Origin: Ovis canadensis | Lineage: Eukaryota > Chordata > Mammalia > Artiodactyla > Bovidae | Direction: 5' to 3' | Length of the DNA stretch: 64,000 bases | NCBI RefSeq assembly: GCF_042477335.2 | Contig: NC_091262.1 | Span: 13,660,001 to 13,724,000, forward strand | Notes under the pieces: model-generated | The model's input: the letters and a program-made list of their open reading frames with translations, nothing else | Told to the model about the DNA's origin: nothing | Databases searched by the model: none | Part shown: piece after piece, positions 1 to 12,625 of the stretch | Position numbering within the stretch: position 1 is the first letter of the stretch | How the letters are laid out: every line of letters begins with the position of its first letter | Position numbers and translations under genes: made by a program

Positions 1-122
1 ATACTGGAGTGGGTTGCCATGCCTTCCTTCAGGGGCTCTTACTGACCCAGGGATTGAACCTGTGTCTCTTGTGTCTCCTGCACTGCCAGTGAGTTATTTT
101 CCCACTGAGCCATCAGGGAAGT
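1..122 (-). mobile_element. Bov-tA SINE, cut by window edge
   Basis: Antisense copy of the bovid tRNA-Glu-derived SINE. The BovA segment (ACTGGAGTGGGTTGCCATG) is followed by the tRNA-derived head, which ends in the reverse of the usual GGGCTTCCCTGGTGG start. Its 3' part lies outside the window. Confidence 0.9.
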
Positions 123-475
123 CCTTTGGTCATTTTAGCAGACTTGAAACTGACTGTTTAATTTTGTGCTTCTCTGAGCAATATATGAGTGTTCCATTTG
201 CTTCTCATCCTTGCCAAAATTGAATGTGATTGGCCGTTTTGGTTTTAGGCATTTTATTAATAGTGGGTAAGAAATGGTGTATCAATGTTTTTTTGTCTGT
301 ATGTTTGTTTATTAATAGATTGTTTTTGAGCAGTTGTAGATTCTCCCAAAATTGAGGGGAAATTTAGGGTTCTCATATAATCTTTGACCATTCCACACAG
401 AAACACAACTTCTCCCAATATCAGCATCCTGTACCAGAGGGTACATTTGTTATGTTCATGAACCTATATAGAAAT
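123..475. other. unclassified spacer
   Basis: AT-rich sequence with no gene and no repeat family that I recognise. Confidence 0.4.
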
Positions 476-654
476 GGGCTTCCCTTGTGGCTCAACTGGT
501 AAAGAATCCACCTGCAATGCGGGACCTGGGTTGGGAAGACTCCCCTGGAGAAGGGAAAGGCTACCTACTTCAGTACTCTGGCCTGGAGAATTCCATGGAT
601 TGTATAGTCCATGGGATTGCAAAGAGTCAGACACAACTGAGTGACTTTCACTTT
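476..654 (+). mobile_element. Bov-tA SINE
   Basis: Sense copy running from the GGCTTCCCTTGTGGCTCA head, through the BovA body, to the CACTTTCACTTT-like tail. Short similar flanks (ATAGAAA) on both sides may be the target-site duplication. Confidence 0.9.
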
Positions 655-810
655 ACATAGAAACATCATTGTCATCCAAAGTCTGTAGCTTATGTCAAGT
701 TTGCCTCTTGGAGTTCTGTGGCTTTTGACAACATATAGTGACATGTGTCCGCCTTTATAACATACAAGAATAATTTCACTATCCTAAAAATCCTCTGTGC
801 TCTGATATTC

Positions 811-812
<2 letters not shown>

Positions 813-842
<30 letters not shown>
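813..842. repeat. (TG)n microsatellite
   Basis: About 15 TG units directly abutting the tail of the following Bov-tA. TG tracts often arise at this SINE tail. Confidence 0.95.
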
Positions 843-845
<3 letters not shown>

Positions 846-1029
846 TCAGTCACTCAGTTGTGTCCAACTCTTTGTAAGCCTATGGACTGTAGCCCACCAG
901 ACTTCTCTGTCCATGGGACTTTCCAGGTATGAATATGGCAGTGGGTTGCCATTTCCTACTTGAAGGCATCTTCCTGACTCGTAGCTGGAATCCACATCTC
1001 CTATATCGCCCCCATTATGCTGCCTGGAA
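843..1029 (-). mobile_element. Bov-tA SINE
   Basis: Antisense copy. It starts with the reversed tail (CAGTCACTCAGTTGTGTCC) and ends in a diverged tRNA head. It is more mutated than most copies here. Confidence 0.8.
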
Positions 1030-1079
1030 AGCACCCTTCCTACTCCCTATGCCCTGGAAAATACTAACATTTTTAACGT

Positions 1080-1860
1080 CTCCATCGATTTGCCTTTTCC
1101 ACAATATCATATACTTGGAATCATACATAAACTTTTCAAGTTGGCTTTTTTTGCCTACTAATATGCACTTAAGATTCTTCCAAGATCTCATGGCTTGTGA
1201 GATTGCTTCATTTTTAGCATTGAATAATATTCTATTGCCTAGATGTATCACCATTTATCTATTCACCTATGAAAGGACACCTCAGTTTCTTCCAAATTTT
1301 GACAAATGTGAATAAAGCTGCCATAAACTTCCATGTGTAGGTGACTCATTTCTTTTCAACTTGGTATAATATTCTACTGTGTGGAGGTGCCATAGTTTAT
1401 TAGCATTCACTTATTGTAGACATGTTAGTAGCTTCAAAGTTTGGACAATTATGAATAAAACTGTTATAAACATTTGCATGAAGATTTCTGTGCTGGCATA
1501 CATTTCAAGTCATTTACATGAATTCCAGGGAGAAAAATGCTGAATTGTATGAGTATATTTAATTTCAAAGAAACTGCCAAAGCCAACTTCCAAAGTTGCT
1601 GTACTTGGAGACTATTCCCATTGAGTTGGCCAAAATTTCATTCAGATTTTTCTAATAGATGCTACAGAAAAACCCGAGCTGACTTTTTGGCCAACACAAT
1701 GTATCTTCTTTGTGTATTTCATTCTGTTTCCAATTTTTTAGTTGTGTTGATGTTATACTGCTTTTTGTTGTTGTTGTTTTGTTTTGTTTTATGTATTTTT
1801 TTTTGCCTGACCTTATCTTGGTCTTTTATTGGTGTGACAATAGCACAGGGATTTTGAGCT
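1080..1860 (-). mobile_element. ancient L1 3' region
   Basis: Antisense L1 ORF2-end/3' region. It has the typical series 'tggaatcatac', 'ttgaataatattct', 'ttatctattcacc' and 'gaataaagctgc'. A second similar block follows from about 1330, so two fragments or a duplication may be present. Highly diverged. Confidence 0.65.
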
Positions 1861-2387
1861 GCCAGATGCATAATCATCTTAGAAATTACATTGTTCAGAT
1901 TTTCAATTTTCTCATTTGCCAGTTTGGGTAATTTTTGTTTCTAAGGATTTTTTTCTGTTTCATCTCAGTTGTCAACTTAAAGGTATTAATCTTCCTTTAT
2001 TAACATTTAACAGTTTGCTAATTTTTAAACAGTTTTAAGTTAATGATTTCCTTTATTAAATGGAGATCAAAATCAACAAAATGCCCCTTTATTATCCTTT
2101 TAATGAATGTAAATTGTCTCTCATTCATGTCATAAATGATTTGTTCTCTCTGTCTTTTGCTTTCTTTCTCCTTTTATTAGTATTTCTAGAGGTTACTCAT
2201 TTTCACACTCTTTTCACAAAATAACTGACGTGTAATGGTCTCCATTGTTGATCGGTTTTCTTTTTCATTTATTTCAGGTCTTACTTCTATTCTATTCATT
2301 CTTCTACTTTAATTTTGATTTATTCTTTTTCTATATTGGTAACATGCAAGCTTAGGTAATTTATTTTAAATAGTTCCTTTTTTTGAA

Positions 2388-2620
2388 GTGTGTGCATGCT
2401 GGCTAAGTTGCTTCAATGATGTCCAACTCTTTGTGACCCTATGTACTGTGGCCCCACCAGGCTCCTCTGTCAATGGGGATTCTTCAGGCAAGAATACTGG
2501 AGTGAGCTGCCATGCCCTCCTCCAGAGGATCTTCCTGACCCAGGCATCTAACTCAAGTCTCTTAAGTCTCCTGCATTGGCAAGCAGGTTCTTTACCACTA
2601 ATGCCACCTGGGAAGTCCCC
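2388..2620 (-). mobile_element. Bov-tA SINE
   Basis: Full-length antisense copy ending CACCTGGGAAGTCCC. Lies in an older L1. Confidence 0.9.
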
Positions 2621-2631
2621 TCTTTTGTAGT

Positions 2632-2858
2632 GTTGTGCTGTGCTCAGTCACTTCAGTCATGTCCAACTGTTTGTGACTCCCATGGACTGTAGCCTGCCAG
2701 GTTCCTATATCAATGGGGATTCTCCAGGCAAGAATACTGGAGTGGGTTGCTGTGGCCTCCTCCAGGGGATCTCCCCAACCTAGGAATTGAACCCATATCT
2801 CCAGTGTCTCCTACATTGCAGGCAGGTACTTTGCCCATTGAACCACCTGTGAAGCCCC
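2632..2858 (-). mobile_element. Bov-tA SINE
   Basis: Second full-length antisense copy, 11 bases after the first and in the same direction. The repeated 'CTCTTTTGTAG' after each SINE suggests a target-site duplication around this second insertion. Confidence 0.9.
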
Positions 2859-2945
2859 TCTTTTGTAGCATAGGCAATTAAAACTACAAATATCTCTTTC
2901 AGCCTTACTTTAGAAGTATATTGCAAATTTTGGTTTTAATTAAAA

Positions 2946-3430
2946 AGCAGAGATATTAATTTGCCAACAAAGGTCTGTCTAGTCAAGTCTATGGTGTTTC
3001 CAGTGGTCATGTATGGATGTGAGAGTTGGACTGTGAAGAAAGCTGAGCGCTAAAGAATTGATGCTTTTGAACTGTGGTGTTGGGGAAGACTCTTGAAAAT
3101 CCCTTGGACTGCAAGGAGATCCAACCAGTCCATTCTAAAGGAGACCAGTCCTGGGTATTTATTGGGAGGACTGATGCTGAGGCTGAAAACTCCAGTACTT
3201 TGGCCACTTCATGCGAAGACTTGACTCATTGAAAAGACCCTGATTCTGGGAGGGATTGAGGGAAGGAGGAGAAGGGGACAACAGAGGATGAGATGGCTAG
3301 GTGGCATCACCAACTCGATGGACATGAGTTTGAATAAACTCCGGGAGTTGGTGATGGGCAAGGAGGCCTGGCGTGCTGTGATTCATGGGATCGCAAAGAG
3401 TCGGATACGACTGAGCGACTGAATTGAAAT
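2946..3430 (+). mobile_element. BovB LINE, 3' end
   Basis: 5'-truncated BovB. It begins in the C-terminal region after the reverse transcriptase (the stretch encoding a VMYGCESW-like peptide) and ends at the typical GACTGAGCGACTGAATTGAA tail. It lies inside an older antisense L1. Confidence 0.93.
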
Positions 3431-3984
3431 GACTTATCATTCATTTCAAAATATTTTATGCTTTTCTTTGTTTTGTTTGATTTATATGTTATTTGGAAAT
3501 ATGTTGCTTATTGTCCAAACTTTTGTATGTATTATGCATGTTTTCTTAACATTAATTTCATTCCACTGTAATCTGTGATCAGAGAATATTGCTAATATTT
3601 TTTCAGTTATTGTAAATGTATTAAAGTTTGAATTTAGTGCTCAATATAAGGTGTAATTTGAAAAATGTCCTGTGATTAAAAACGGTGTTCTGCCATTGAC
3701 TGATTATGTATTTGTCACTTAGGTCAATTAGATTGAGCATGGTGTTCACATTTTCTGCATCAGGTGATTTTTTTCTCTGTTTTTTTCTATCAGTTAATCA
3801 GAAAGGGTTAGAAAGAATCTAACACTTGTTGGATTTGTTTGATGGTGAATTTGTTTATTTCTTTCCTTACTTAAAAAATTTAATCTAATATATTAGAAGA
3901 TCTTTTCTTGGAACACACATTATGTACATGATTATGTATTTTTGATAAAGTGACACTTTTCTGTTACTCTCCTATGGGAAATAT

Positions 3985-3985
3985 A

Positions 3986-4041
<56 letters not shown>

Positions 4042-4054
4042 TGTGTGTGTGTGT
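3985..4054. repeat. compound (TG)n(TA)n(TG)n microsatellite
   Basis: Three consecutive alternating purine-pyrimidine tracts, likely polymorphic in length. Confidence 0.95.
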
Positions 4055-4056
4055 GA

Positions 4057-4808
4057 TTTATGGTTTATTATAGAGATATTATTATCATGTGATTTTGGAG
4101 GCTGGCAAGTCCAAAAATCTGCAGGGTCAGTCAACAGGCTGGAGACCTAGAGGAGCAAATGATTTAATTCCAGTCTGAATTAGAAGGACTGAGAACCAGC
4201 AGAGCTAACAGTGTAATTCCTGAGGACCATTAGGTTTGAAACCCAGTCAGAGCTATTGTTGCAGCTCAAGTCCAAAGACAGGGAAAACAAACAAACAAAC
4301 AAAAAAAAAGGTGTCCCAGTTCCAAGGTCATTAGACCGAAATAATTCTCTCTTTCTTGGGGGGAGGGTCAGCCTTTTTGTTCTATTCAGTCATTCAACAG
4401 ATTAGACAAGGCTTATCCACATTATGAAGGACAATATTTTGTACAGATGACTTTGGCCACCTGATGCAAAGAACTGACTCATTTGAAAAGACCCTAATGC
4501 TGGGAAAGAGTGAAGGCAGGAAGAGACGGGGATGACAGAGGATGAGATAGTTGGATGGCATCACCAACACAATGGACATGAGTTTGAGTAAATTCCGGGA
4601 TTTGGTGATGGACAGGGAGACCTGGCACGCTACAGTCCATGGAGTTGCAGAGTCGAACACGATTGAGTGACTGAACTGAGTCTACTGACTCATATATAAA
4701 TGCTAATCATATATAAAATAACTTTACAGAAACACCCAAAATAATGTTTGACCAAATCTGGCCACAATGTGTCCCAGTCAAGTTCAGACATAAAATTAAC
4801 AGTCACAC
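4057..4808 (+). mobile_element. ancient repeat, probably an L1M 3' end, split by BovB
   Basis: Left part 4057..4447 and right part 4683..4808 match what I recall of one old mammalian repeat ('gattttggaggctggcaag', 'ttttgttctattcag', then 'aaataatgtttgaccaaat' and 'acataaaattaac'). The BovB fragment at 4448 splits it. Family assignment is from memory and uncertain. Confidence 0.5.
4448..4682 (+). mobile_element. BovB LINE, short 3' end
   Basis: About 235 bp of BovB 3' end, from the 'TTTGGCCACCTGATGCAAAG' block to the ACTGAACTGAG tail. It splits an older repeat. Confidence 0.92.
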
Positions 4809-4877
4809 TTAGGTTGTGATTTATTAATCCTGTCTGCTAATTTCTGCCCTTTTCATGGAGTAGTTGGTCACTTAACA

Positions 4878-6297
4878 TTGAAAGATGATGCTGTGAAAGT
4901 GCTGCACTCAATATGCCAGCAAATTTGGAAAACTCAGCAGTGGCCACAGGACTGGGAAAGGTCAGTTTTCATTCCAATTCCAAAGAAAGGCAATGCCAAA
5001 GAATGCTCAAAGTACCGCACAATTGCACTCATCTCACATGCTAGTAAAGTAATGCTCAAAATTCTCCAAGCCAGGCTTCAGCAATACATGAACCGTGAAC
5101 TCCCTGATGTTCAAGCTGGTTTTAAGAAAAGGCAGAGGAACCAGAGATCAAATTGGCAACATCCGCTGGATCATGGGAAAAGCAAGAGAGTTCCAGAAAA
5201 ACATCTATTTCTGCTTTATTGACTATGCCAAACCCTTTGTCTGTGTGGATCACAATGAACTGTGGAAAATTTTGAAAGAGATGGGAATACCAGACCACCT
5301 AACCTGCCTCTTGAGAAATCTGTATGCAGGTTAGGAAGCAACAGTTAGAACTGGACATGGAACAACAGACTGGTTCCAAATAGGAAAAGGAGTATGTCAA
5401 GTCTGTATATTGTCATCCTGTTATTTAACTTCTATGCAGAGTACATCATGAGAAACGCTGGGCTGGAAGAAACACAAGCTGGAATCAAGATTGCTGGGTG
5501 AAATATCAATAACCTCAGATATGCAGATGACACCACCCTTATGGCAGAAAGTGAAGAGGAGCTAAAAAGTCTCTTGATGAAAGTGAAAGAGGAGAGCAGA
5601 AAAGTTGGCTTAAAGATCAACATTCAGAAAACGAAGATCATGGCATCCAGTCCCATCACTTCATGTGAAATAGATGGGGAAACAGTGGAAACAGTGTCAG
5701 ACTTTATTTTGGGGGGCTCCAAAGTCACTGCAGATGGAGATTGCAGCCAATAAATTAAAAGACGTTTACTCCTTGGAAGAAAAGTTATGACCAACCTAGA
5801 TAGTATATTCAAAAGCAAGACATTACTTTGCCAACTAAGGTCCGTCTAGTCAAGGCTATGGTGTTTCCTGTGGTCATATATGGATGTGAGAGTTGGACTG
5901 TGAATAAGGCTGAGCGCCGAAGAATTGATGCTTTTGAACTTTGATGTTGGAGAAGACTCTTGAGAGTCCCTTGGATTGCAAGGAGATCCAACCAGTCCCT
6001 CTGAAGGAGATCAACCCTGGGATTTCTTTGGAAGGAATGATGCTAAAGCTGAAGCTCCAGTACTTTGGCCACCTCATGCGAAGAGTTGACTCATTGGAAA
6101 AGACTCTGATGTTGGGAGGAATTGGGGGCAGGAGGAGAAGGGGACGACAGAGGATGAGATGCCTGGATGGCATCACTGACTTGATGGACGTGAGCCTGAG
6201 TGAACTGCAGGAGATGCTGATGAACAGGGAGGCCTGGGGTGCTGTATTTCATGGGGTCGCAAAGAGTCGGACATGACTGAGCGACTGAACTGAACTG
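4878..6297 (+). mobile_element. BovB LINE, RT to 3' end
   Basis: 5'-truncated BovB starting at the N-terminal side of the reverse transcriptase and reaching the tail. Readable peptides include WPQDWERSVFIPIPKKGNA, the motif A region DYAKPF, a motif C RYADD followed by TTLMAES, and the C-terminal ILGGSKVTADGDCS. Stops and frameshifts (for example TAG after the LYAG peptide near 5334) break the frame, so it is a pseudogene. Confidence 0.95.
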
Positions 6298-7254
6298 AAT
6301 GATACAATAAGATGCAAGTTGACTATATTGACATTTATTTTCTATGTCTGCCATCTAATTTTTGTTTCCCATCTAGGATTAATCAAATATTTTAGCATTC
6401 AGTTTGATCTCCTGTATTGGATTTTAATTTGTATCTCCTTCATATTCTTATAGTGCTCTACAGATTACAATATGTACGTTTAATTTAGCCACATTTAATT
6501 CAAATATTTTACTTACTTCATGTGTAATATAACAGCTTGTCAACAGTGTAATTCTGTTTAGACTCTTCATAGTTCTGTGTTCTTCTTGCCATTTATTTTG
6601 CCTCTATATGTGTTACAAACCCCACAATACATAGCTATTTATTTTGATAAATGGTCAGTTGCCTTTTTAAAATGATGTATGATATATACAAAAAACAGGT
6701 TGGTGGTTGCCAGAGATAGCAGTGAAGGGTGGGTAAAATGGATGAAGGTCATCCAAAAAATATATATGTATATATGTAGTATATATATTACAGTTCTTAC
6801 TACACACAAAACCATATTAACTGAATCCTGTGCACATTGGAAAAGTGTACTCATTTTGTACAGGTATCTGGTAGCTGGACAAATGGAAATGTTGTTCTGA
6901 TACACACAAGTTTTAGTCAACACAATACTGTACAAATCATAGACTGCCTATACTATGTATATGTATGTGTATACAATTTTAAATATATGAATTATTAATA
7001 CATTATTATGCATTATATTAAATATTACATGCTAAACTGTTGTAAACATTTTACATATAATATATAGCAGAATACTTTTTAAAGTCCTTTGATATTTTTA
7101 TTGCATTGCATTTATAAAATATAAATATATATACACATATATAAATATATATGTACTTTCTATTTCCCATCATTCCTTCCTGCATATCAAGATTTCTTCT
7201 AGTATTAATTCCCTTCAGCCTGAGAAAATTTCCTTAATATTACTTATTGTGAAT
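6298..7254. other. AT-rich tract with probable old L1 pieces
   Basis: Very AT-rich. The part near 6680..6760 ('ggttggtggttgccagag') resembles an L1 3' UTR on the plus strand. The rest holds short TATATA tracts. No gene seen. Confidence 0.45.
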
Positions 7255-8505
7255 ATTTGCAAGAAACAAATTTTCTCAGCTGTTGCTTATCTGCAATGGT
7301 TATTTTAATCTCATTACCTTCATTATTTTTTTTGGGTGGGGGGATCTTTACATATTTTGCTCACTCCTCACCCACCTCTGGCAACACCAGTCTTTTTTCT
7401 GTAAATATGAATGTAGTTTCTTTTATAAGAGAGGTCATACAGTATTTGTCTTTCTCTGCCTGACTTTTCTCATTTAGCATAATGCCCTATGGTCCACCCA
7501 TGTTATAACAAATGGTAGGATGCTTTTCATGGCTGAATAATATTCTATTATTTACACACATCCCACTCACATATCATTTTCTTTATAGATTCACTGATGT
7601 ACACTCAGTTTTATTTTGTGTCTTGGCTACTGTAAACATGCTGCAGTGAACATGGAGGCGCATGTATATTTTCCAGATAGTGATTTTGTCTTCTTTGAAT
7701 ATATACCCAGAAATTGGATTTCTGGATCACATGGCAATTCTATTTTTAATTTTTAAAAGAAACTTCACACTCTTTTCCATAGTGGCTAAATAAAGTTACA
7801 TTCTTACCAATAGTTCATAAAGGGTTCTTTTTTCCTCCCTTTTTTTTTTTTTTTGGCTAACATTTCTTATCTATTGTGTTTTTAATGATAGCTATTCTAG
7901 CAATATGAGGTGATATCCCACTGTGGTTTTAACTTGCATTTCCCTAATGGTTAGAGATGATGAGCACCTTTTGATGTACCTGTTGGCCATTTGTATGTCT
8001 TCTTTGGAAAAATGTTTAATTCCTCTGAGCATTTTTAAACTGGCTTTTGTTTTGCTAATGAGTTGTATGCACTTTGTATATATTTTGGATGCTAACTACT
8101 TATTAGATAAATACTTTGCAAGCATTTTCTACCATTCCACAGGTGTGCTTTTTATTTTATTGATGGTTTCCTTTGCCATGCAGAAGCCTTTTAGTTTCAT
8201 GTAGTTCCACTTGTTTATTTTGTCTTTGCTTTTGAAATCAAATCTCCCCATCCCTGCCAAAAAAAAAAAAAAAATGCTAAGATCAATGTCAAGGGGCTTT
8301 ATTGCTCTGTTTACTTCTATTTTTTTTGGTTTCAGGTCTTTTACATTCAAATCTTTTTTACACTTAATCTTTTTTTTTTGAGTTGGTTTTTCTGTATGAT
8401 CGTCCAGTTTCATTGTTTTGCATGAGATGTCCAATATTCTTGAAACCTTTCACTGAAAAGACTATCCTTTCTTCATTGTATATTCTCTATCAACTTTATT
8501 CGTGA
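7255..8505 (-). mobile_element. ancient L1 ORF2/3' fragment
   Basis: Antisense L1 in the usual order: 'gcataatgccctatggtcca', 'ggctgaataatattctatta', 'tggctactgtaaac', 'tccatagtggctaaa', then 'cctttgccatgcagaagc' and the 'agttggtttttctgtatg' block. Diverged; all frames broken. Confidence 0.75.
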
Positions 8506-9965
8506 AAGTTTTTTTTTTTTTCCTGCTGGATAGAGAATTTTCAACTATATTGAGACTCAGTTTCTGGAGATAATGGCTTTACATATTTTGAAGGTTAGAG
8601 TAAGACATTCTTTTCAGCAAAGATTTGAATCTAAGATCAATGAGAATTCATATATGTATCTATTAGGTCCAATTGCTTGTTGTAAGACTATAGGAAATAA
8701 ATTGCTATTTTACTTTCTGCCTGCCCCGTATCTCTCTCTCCCCTTGCCCACAGCCAACTTTCCCTCTTTTTCTGATTCAATTTCTTTAAACCTGGATGAC
8801 AGCTTTGAGGTTCAATAGGGAATTTTCTTTACTATCTAGCTCTGCTCCTGCATCTTCAAGCTTCAGGAAGTCTTTCTTATTCTTAATTCCCTGCCTCAAT
8901 CTTTATTAGGCCACTCTGTACTCAATCACTTTGTGTACACCTTGGGAGTATGAGCTGTCAGTTCCCTTTCTCTGCTCACAGCATCTCGTATGCTACTGCT
9001 TTACACTCAGGAAAGATCTGTGCCTTGGAGGGTCTTAGTTCCTTGTTCCACATTAGCATTCTCCTCTTGGTCATTATCCTGCACTTAAGGAAGAAATCAT
9101 AGTTCTGTCTCATCTACCTTGCTCTGCTCTCAGTCATTGGTGTGATACTCACAGGCAACCAGTGAGAGCCTTCAAGGAGTTTTGACAGTTGGATTTGGAG
9201 TTCTTTTAGACTCCTCAGAATTTGAATCTGTCACATCATAAATATGTAATCAATAAAAATTTGTTAATAGTTTGGTTTCTCTTTTCAACCATCCTTAGGG
9301 ACTTTTTTCTGTATCTCTGCATTACCCACAGCACCAAAGGGCCCCTTGTTATTTCTAAAATTTAATTGATTCAGATTTCTGTGTGTCTTCAGTGTGCTGT
9401 TGTGTTTTTTAATTTACCCATGTTGCTCTCATGATTAGGGTGGAGTTTTTAGTTTCCAACCCAGAAGATGAAATCATTTCCAAAACTTTTAGCCAATGAA
9501 TATCTATAAAATATTCGATTCATCACTGTGTGATAGAACTGAAAATACTACTATAACAGCCTCCTTGACCCTAAAATTTATTTGAAATGTCCTGATTTAT
9601 ATTAAAAAATTCACCCAAAGTGTACATTCACCTTCATAGTAGAACAGGATCAAAGAATAACAGTGCCAATGACTTGACCAAGAGTCATTAAGTTTCCTTG
9701 CTTGTTTCAGTCTAAAATGGCACTTTGAGTAACTACCATGATTTGCAAAGAGGCCAGGAATTAATTTCTGTTTCTTAAGTTGGGCAGCACTTAGCACAGC
9801 ACAGAATGGGAAGTGTATGATAAATGGCACTGCCATTACTGCCAACACAGGGCCATACAAAGGATATTCCAGGCATGCGTCTATGAAAAAGAGGGGAGAG
9901 GTTGAAAATAAACCAAGGTAAACTGAAGGAGAATTGGTGTCTCATAAGAGATGGATCACAGAATA
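8506..9965. other. unclassified intergenic sequence
   Basis: No coding region or repeat assigned with confidence. The first 200 bases may continue the L1. Short open frames here have no recognisable protein features. Confidence 0.4.
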
Positions 9966-11562
9966 ACTGTACAAAAAAGATGTTCATGACCAAGATAATC
10001 ACGATGGTGTGATCACTCACCTAGAGCCAGACATCCTGGAATGTGAAGTCAAGTGGGCCTTAGAAAGCAGCACTACAAACAAAGCTAGTGGAAATGAAAG
10101 AATTCCAGTTGAGTTATTTCAAATCCTGAAAGTTGATGCTGTGAAAGTGCTGCACTCAATATGCCAGCAAATTTGGAAAACTCAGCAGTGGCCACAGGAC
10201 TGGAAAACATCAGTCTTTATTCCAATCCCAAAGAAAGGCAATGACAAAGAATGCTCAAACTGCCACACAATTGCATTCATCTCATATGCTAGTAAAGTGA
10301 TGCTCAAAATTCTCAAGCCAAGCTTCAGCAATACGTGAACCGTGAAATTCCAGATGTTCAAGCTGGTTTTCAAAAAGTCAGAGGAACCAGAGATCAAATT
10401 GCCAACATCCGCTGGATCATGGAAAAAGCAAGAGAGTTCCAGAAAAAAACATCTATTTCTGCTTTATTGACTATGCCAAACCCTTTGTCTGTGTGTATCA
10501 CAATGAACTGTGGAAAATTCTGAAAGAGATGGGAATACCAGACCACCTGACCTACCTCGTGAGAAACCTATATGCAGGTCAGGAAGCAGCAGTTAGAACT
10601 GGACATGGAACAACAGACAGGTTCCAAATTGGAAAAAGACTACATCAAGACTGTATATTGTCACCCTGCTTTTTTAACTTATATGCAGAGAACATCATGA
10701 GAAACCCTGGGCTGGAAGAAGCACAAGTTGGAATTACAATTGCCAGGAGAAATATCAATAACCTCAGATATACAGATGACACCACCCTTATGGCAGAAAG
10801 GGAAGAACAAAAGAGCCTCTTGATGAAAGTGAAAGAGGGGAGTGAAAAAGTTGGCTTAAAGCTCAACATTCAGAAAACTAGGATCATGGCATATGGTCTC
10901 ATCATTTCTTGGCAAATAGATGGGGAAACGATGGCAACAATTACAGACTTTATTTTCTTGGGCTCCAAAATCACTGCAGATGATGACTGCAGCCATGAAA
11001 TTTAAAAAAAAAAAAAAAAAAAAACCCTTGCTCCTTGGAAGAAAAGCTATGAAAAACCTAGACAGTGTATTAAAAATCAGAGATATTACTTTGCAAACAA
11101 AGATCTATATAGTCAAAGGTACGGTTTTTCCAGTAGTCATGTATGAATGTGATAGTTGGATCTTAATGAAGGCTGAGCACTAAAGAATTCATGTTTTTGA
11201 ACTGTGGTGTTGGAGAAGACTCTTGAGAGTCCTTTGGACTGCAAGGTGATTAAGCCAATCACTCCTAAAGGACATCAACCCTGAATATTCATTGGAAAGA
11301 CTGATGCTGAAGCTGAAACTCCAATACTTTGACTACCTGTTGTTAAAAGCCAGCTCATTGGAAAAAGACTCTGAATCTGGGAAATATAGATGGCAGGAGG
11401 AGAAGGGAATGGCAGAGGTTGAGATAGTTGGGTGGCATTGCAACTCAATGAACATGAGTTTGAGCAAGAGACAGGGAATGGTGAAAGACAGGGAAGCCTG
11501 GCATCCTGCCATCCCTGGTGGTGCATAATCAGACATGTGTCTGAGTGACTGAACAACAACAG
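9966..11562 (+). mobile_element. BovB LINE, RT to 3' end
   Basis: Starts upstream of the RT (LYKKDVHDQDNHDGVITHLE-like reading) and runs through RT motifs to a tail with ACTGAACAACAAC. Its catalytic box reads RYTDD, not the usual YADD. A run of about 20 A at 11003 and several frameshifts mark it as dead. Confidence 0.95.
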
Positions 11563-12610
11563 TGAGAGATGGGATGTGGTTGGTGGAACATAATATTTAC
11601 TTAAACAAAACAACAAAAACAAACAAAGAACAGAGGCTGGACCTAGGCATACATCTTAAACAGAACAAGGTCCACGTATTAATTGAGTTCTTGAATGACA
11701 GCCTAGATTTCCTCACCATAGGAGGACAGAGTGGGCTTTAGAAGAGTGAGGCTAGGTGGTAGGGTCTCATTATTGGGAAAGGGCAAGACAGTTGTCTATG
11801 GACAGGTAGATACCTCTCCTAACAACAGAGGATTCAGTTTCAGGTGGGCATGTAGAGAAAGAATATTGGATTCATTGGAACCTAAGTTATCTGTCATAAA
11901 GAAGAGGTAGACAATTAAATGGAGTTCCAAGGAGATACCTGCCATCCAGTCCCTTAATTCTTCTTTCCCACACCTAAGCTTGCGTCTTTGCTTTCTCTAC
12001 CTCTCAGGCACCCATAAAATACATGATCTCCAAGGCCTTTTCTTTCTAGCCCTTTGTCCATTTCATTAGCAAGTATAACCTTTGATTTAGGCTTAGCTCT
12101 GTGTTGAAAAAATCCTTTGTGGATTCTGGTCCCTGTGTCCTTAGATCTGTCAAGAGCCTCTCCTGAAAATTAAAGTTCTGCTTGAGGAGTTTCTAGAGAT
12201 GCATCCGTCTAATGGGAAAGGATAAATGGAATCAGTCACAAGGTGGCACAAGAGTTCAGCCACACCCTTTAGGAAGCATCTTGAGAGGCCTATTTCTCTT
12301 GAACTGGTGGGAGAGTTTGGGGGTTGAAGTTCTATTTGATCTGCTGGGACTTCTGAGAAGGGAACCTCAGGATTGACTCTAGCTCCATTGAATCCTTCAA
12401 GACCAGATTAAGTGGAAGCCCTTTGGAAGTGCCCTTGAGGACACATATTCTGCACACTCCTAAGGGAATTTCCCATCAAAAAATGGGAAAGGAGTGTGCA
12501 GAGCATATCATCTCTACATCATCTTTTGTCTGGATTGAAAAATACTGCATACTTTAAAACAGACAATGAACAACAATTAAAGAAAATAAACATGTTAGGC
12601 AGTGGTTGTT
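11563..12610. other. unclassified single-copy-like sequence
   Basis: About 1 kb of balanced composition with no recognised repeat and no long open frame. Confidence 0.4.
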
Positions 12611-12625
12611 TAAAGAGGTTTTTGA
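12611..12625. repeat. target-site duplication, left copy
   Basis: 15-base direct repeat TAAAGAGGTTTTTGA, identical to 13139..13153. The two copies bracket the L1 insertion. Confidence 0.95.

Larger units (their letters stand above)
1960..3870 (-). mobile_element. ancient L1 ORF2 fragment, interrupted
   Basis: Antisense L1 from the 5' half of ORF2. Blocks resembling the L1 consensus lie before, between and after three later insertions: Bov-tA at 2388 and 2632 and BovB at 2946. Example: sequence near 2930 continues after 3430 into the stretch containing 'atttcattccactgtaatct'. Only family level (L1M) can be given. Confidence 0.6.

Noticed and set aside
1..122. tRNA gene in the Bov-tA heads
   Set aside because: The tRNA-Glu-like head is part of the SINE promoter; the cloverleaf is degenerate and joined to a BovA body at every copy.
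1537..1857. Cys/Leu/Phe-rich 106-codon frame resembling a membrane protein
   Set aside because: Comes from T-rich antisense L1; hydrophobicity is a product of T-rich codons.
11003..11022. poly(A) at 11003 as a retrocopy end
   Set aside because: BovB sequence continues directly after it in the right order, so it is an internal A-run expansion.
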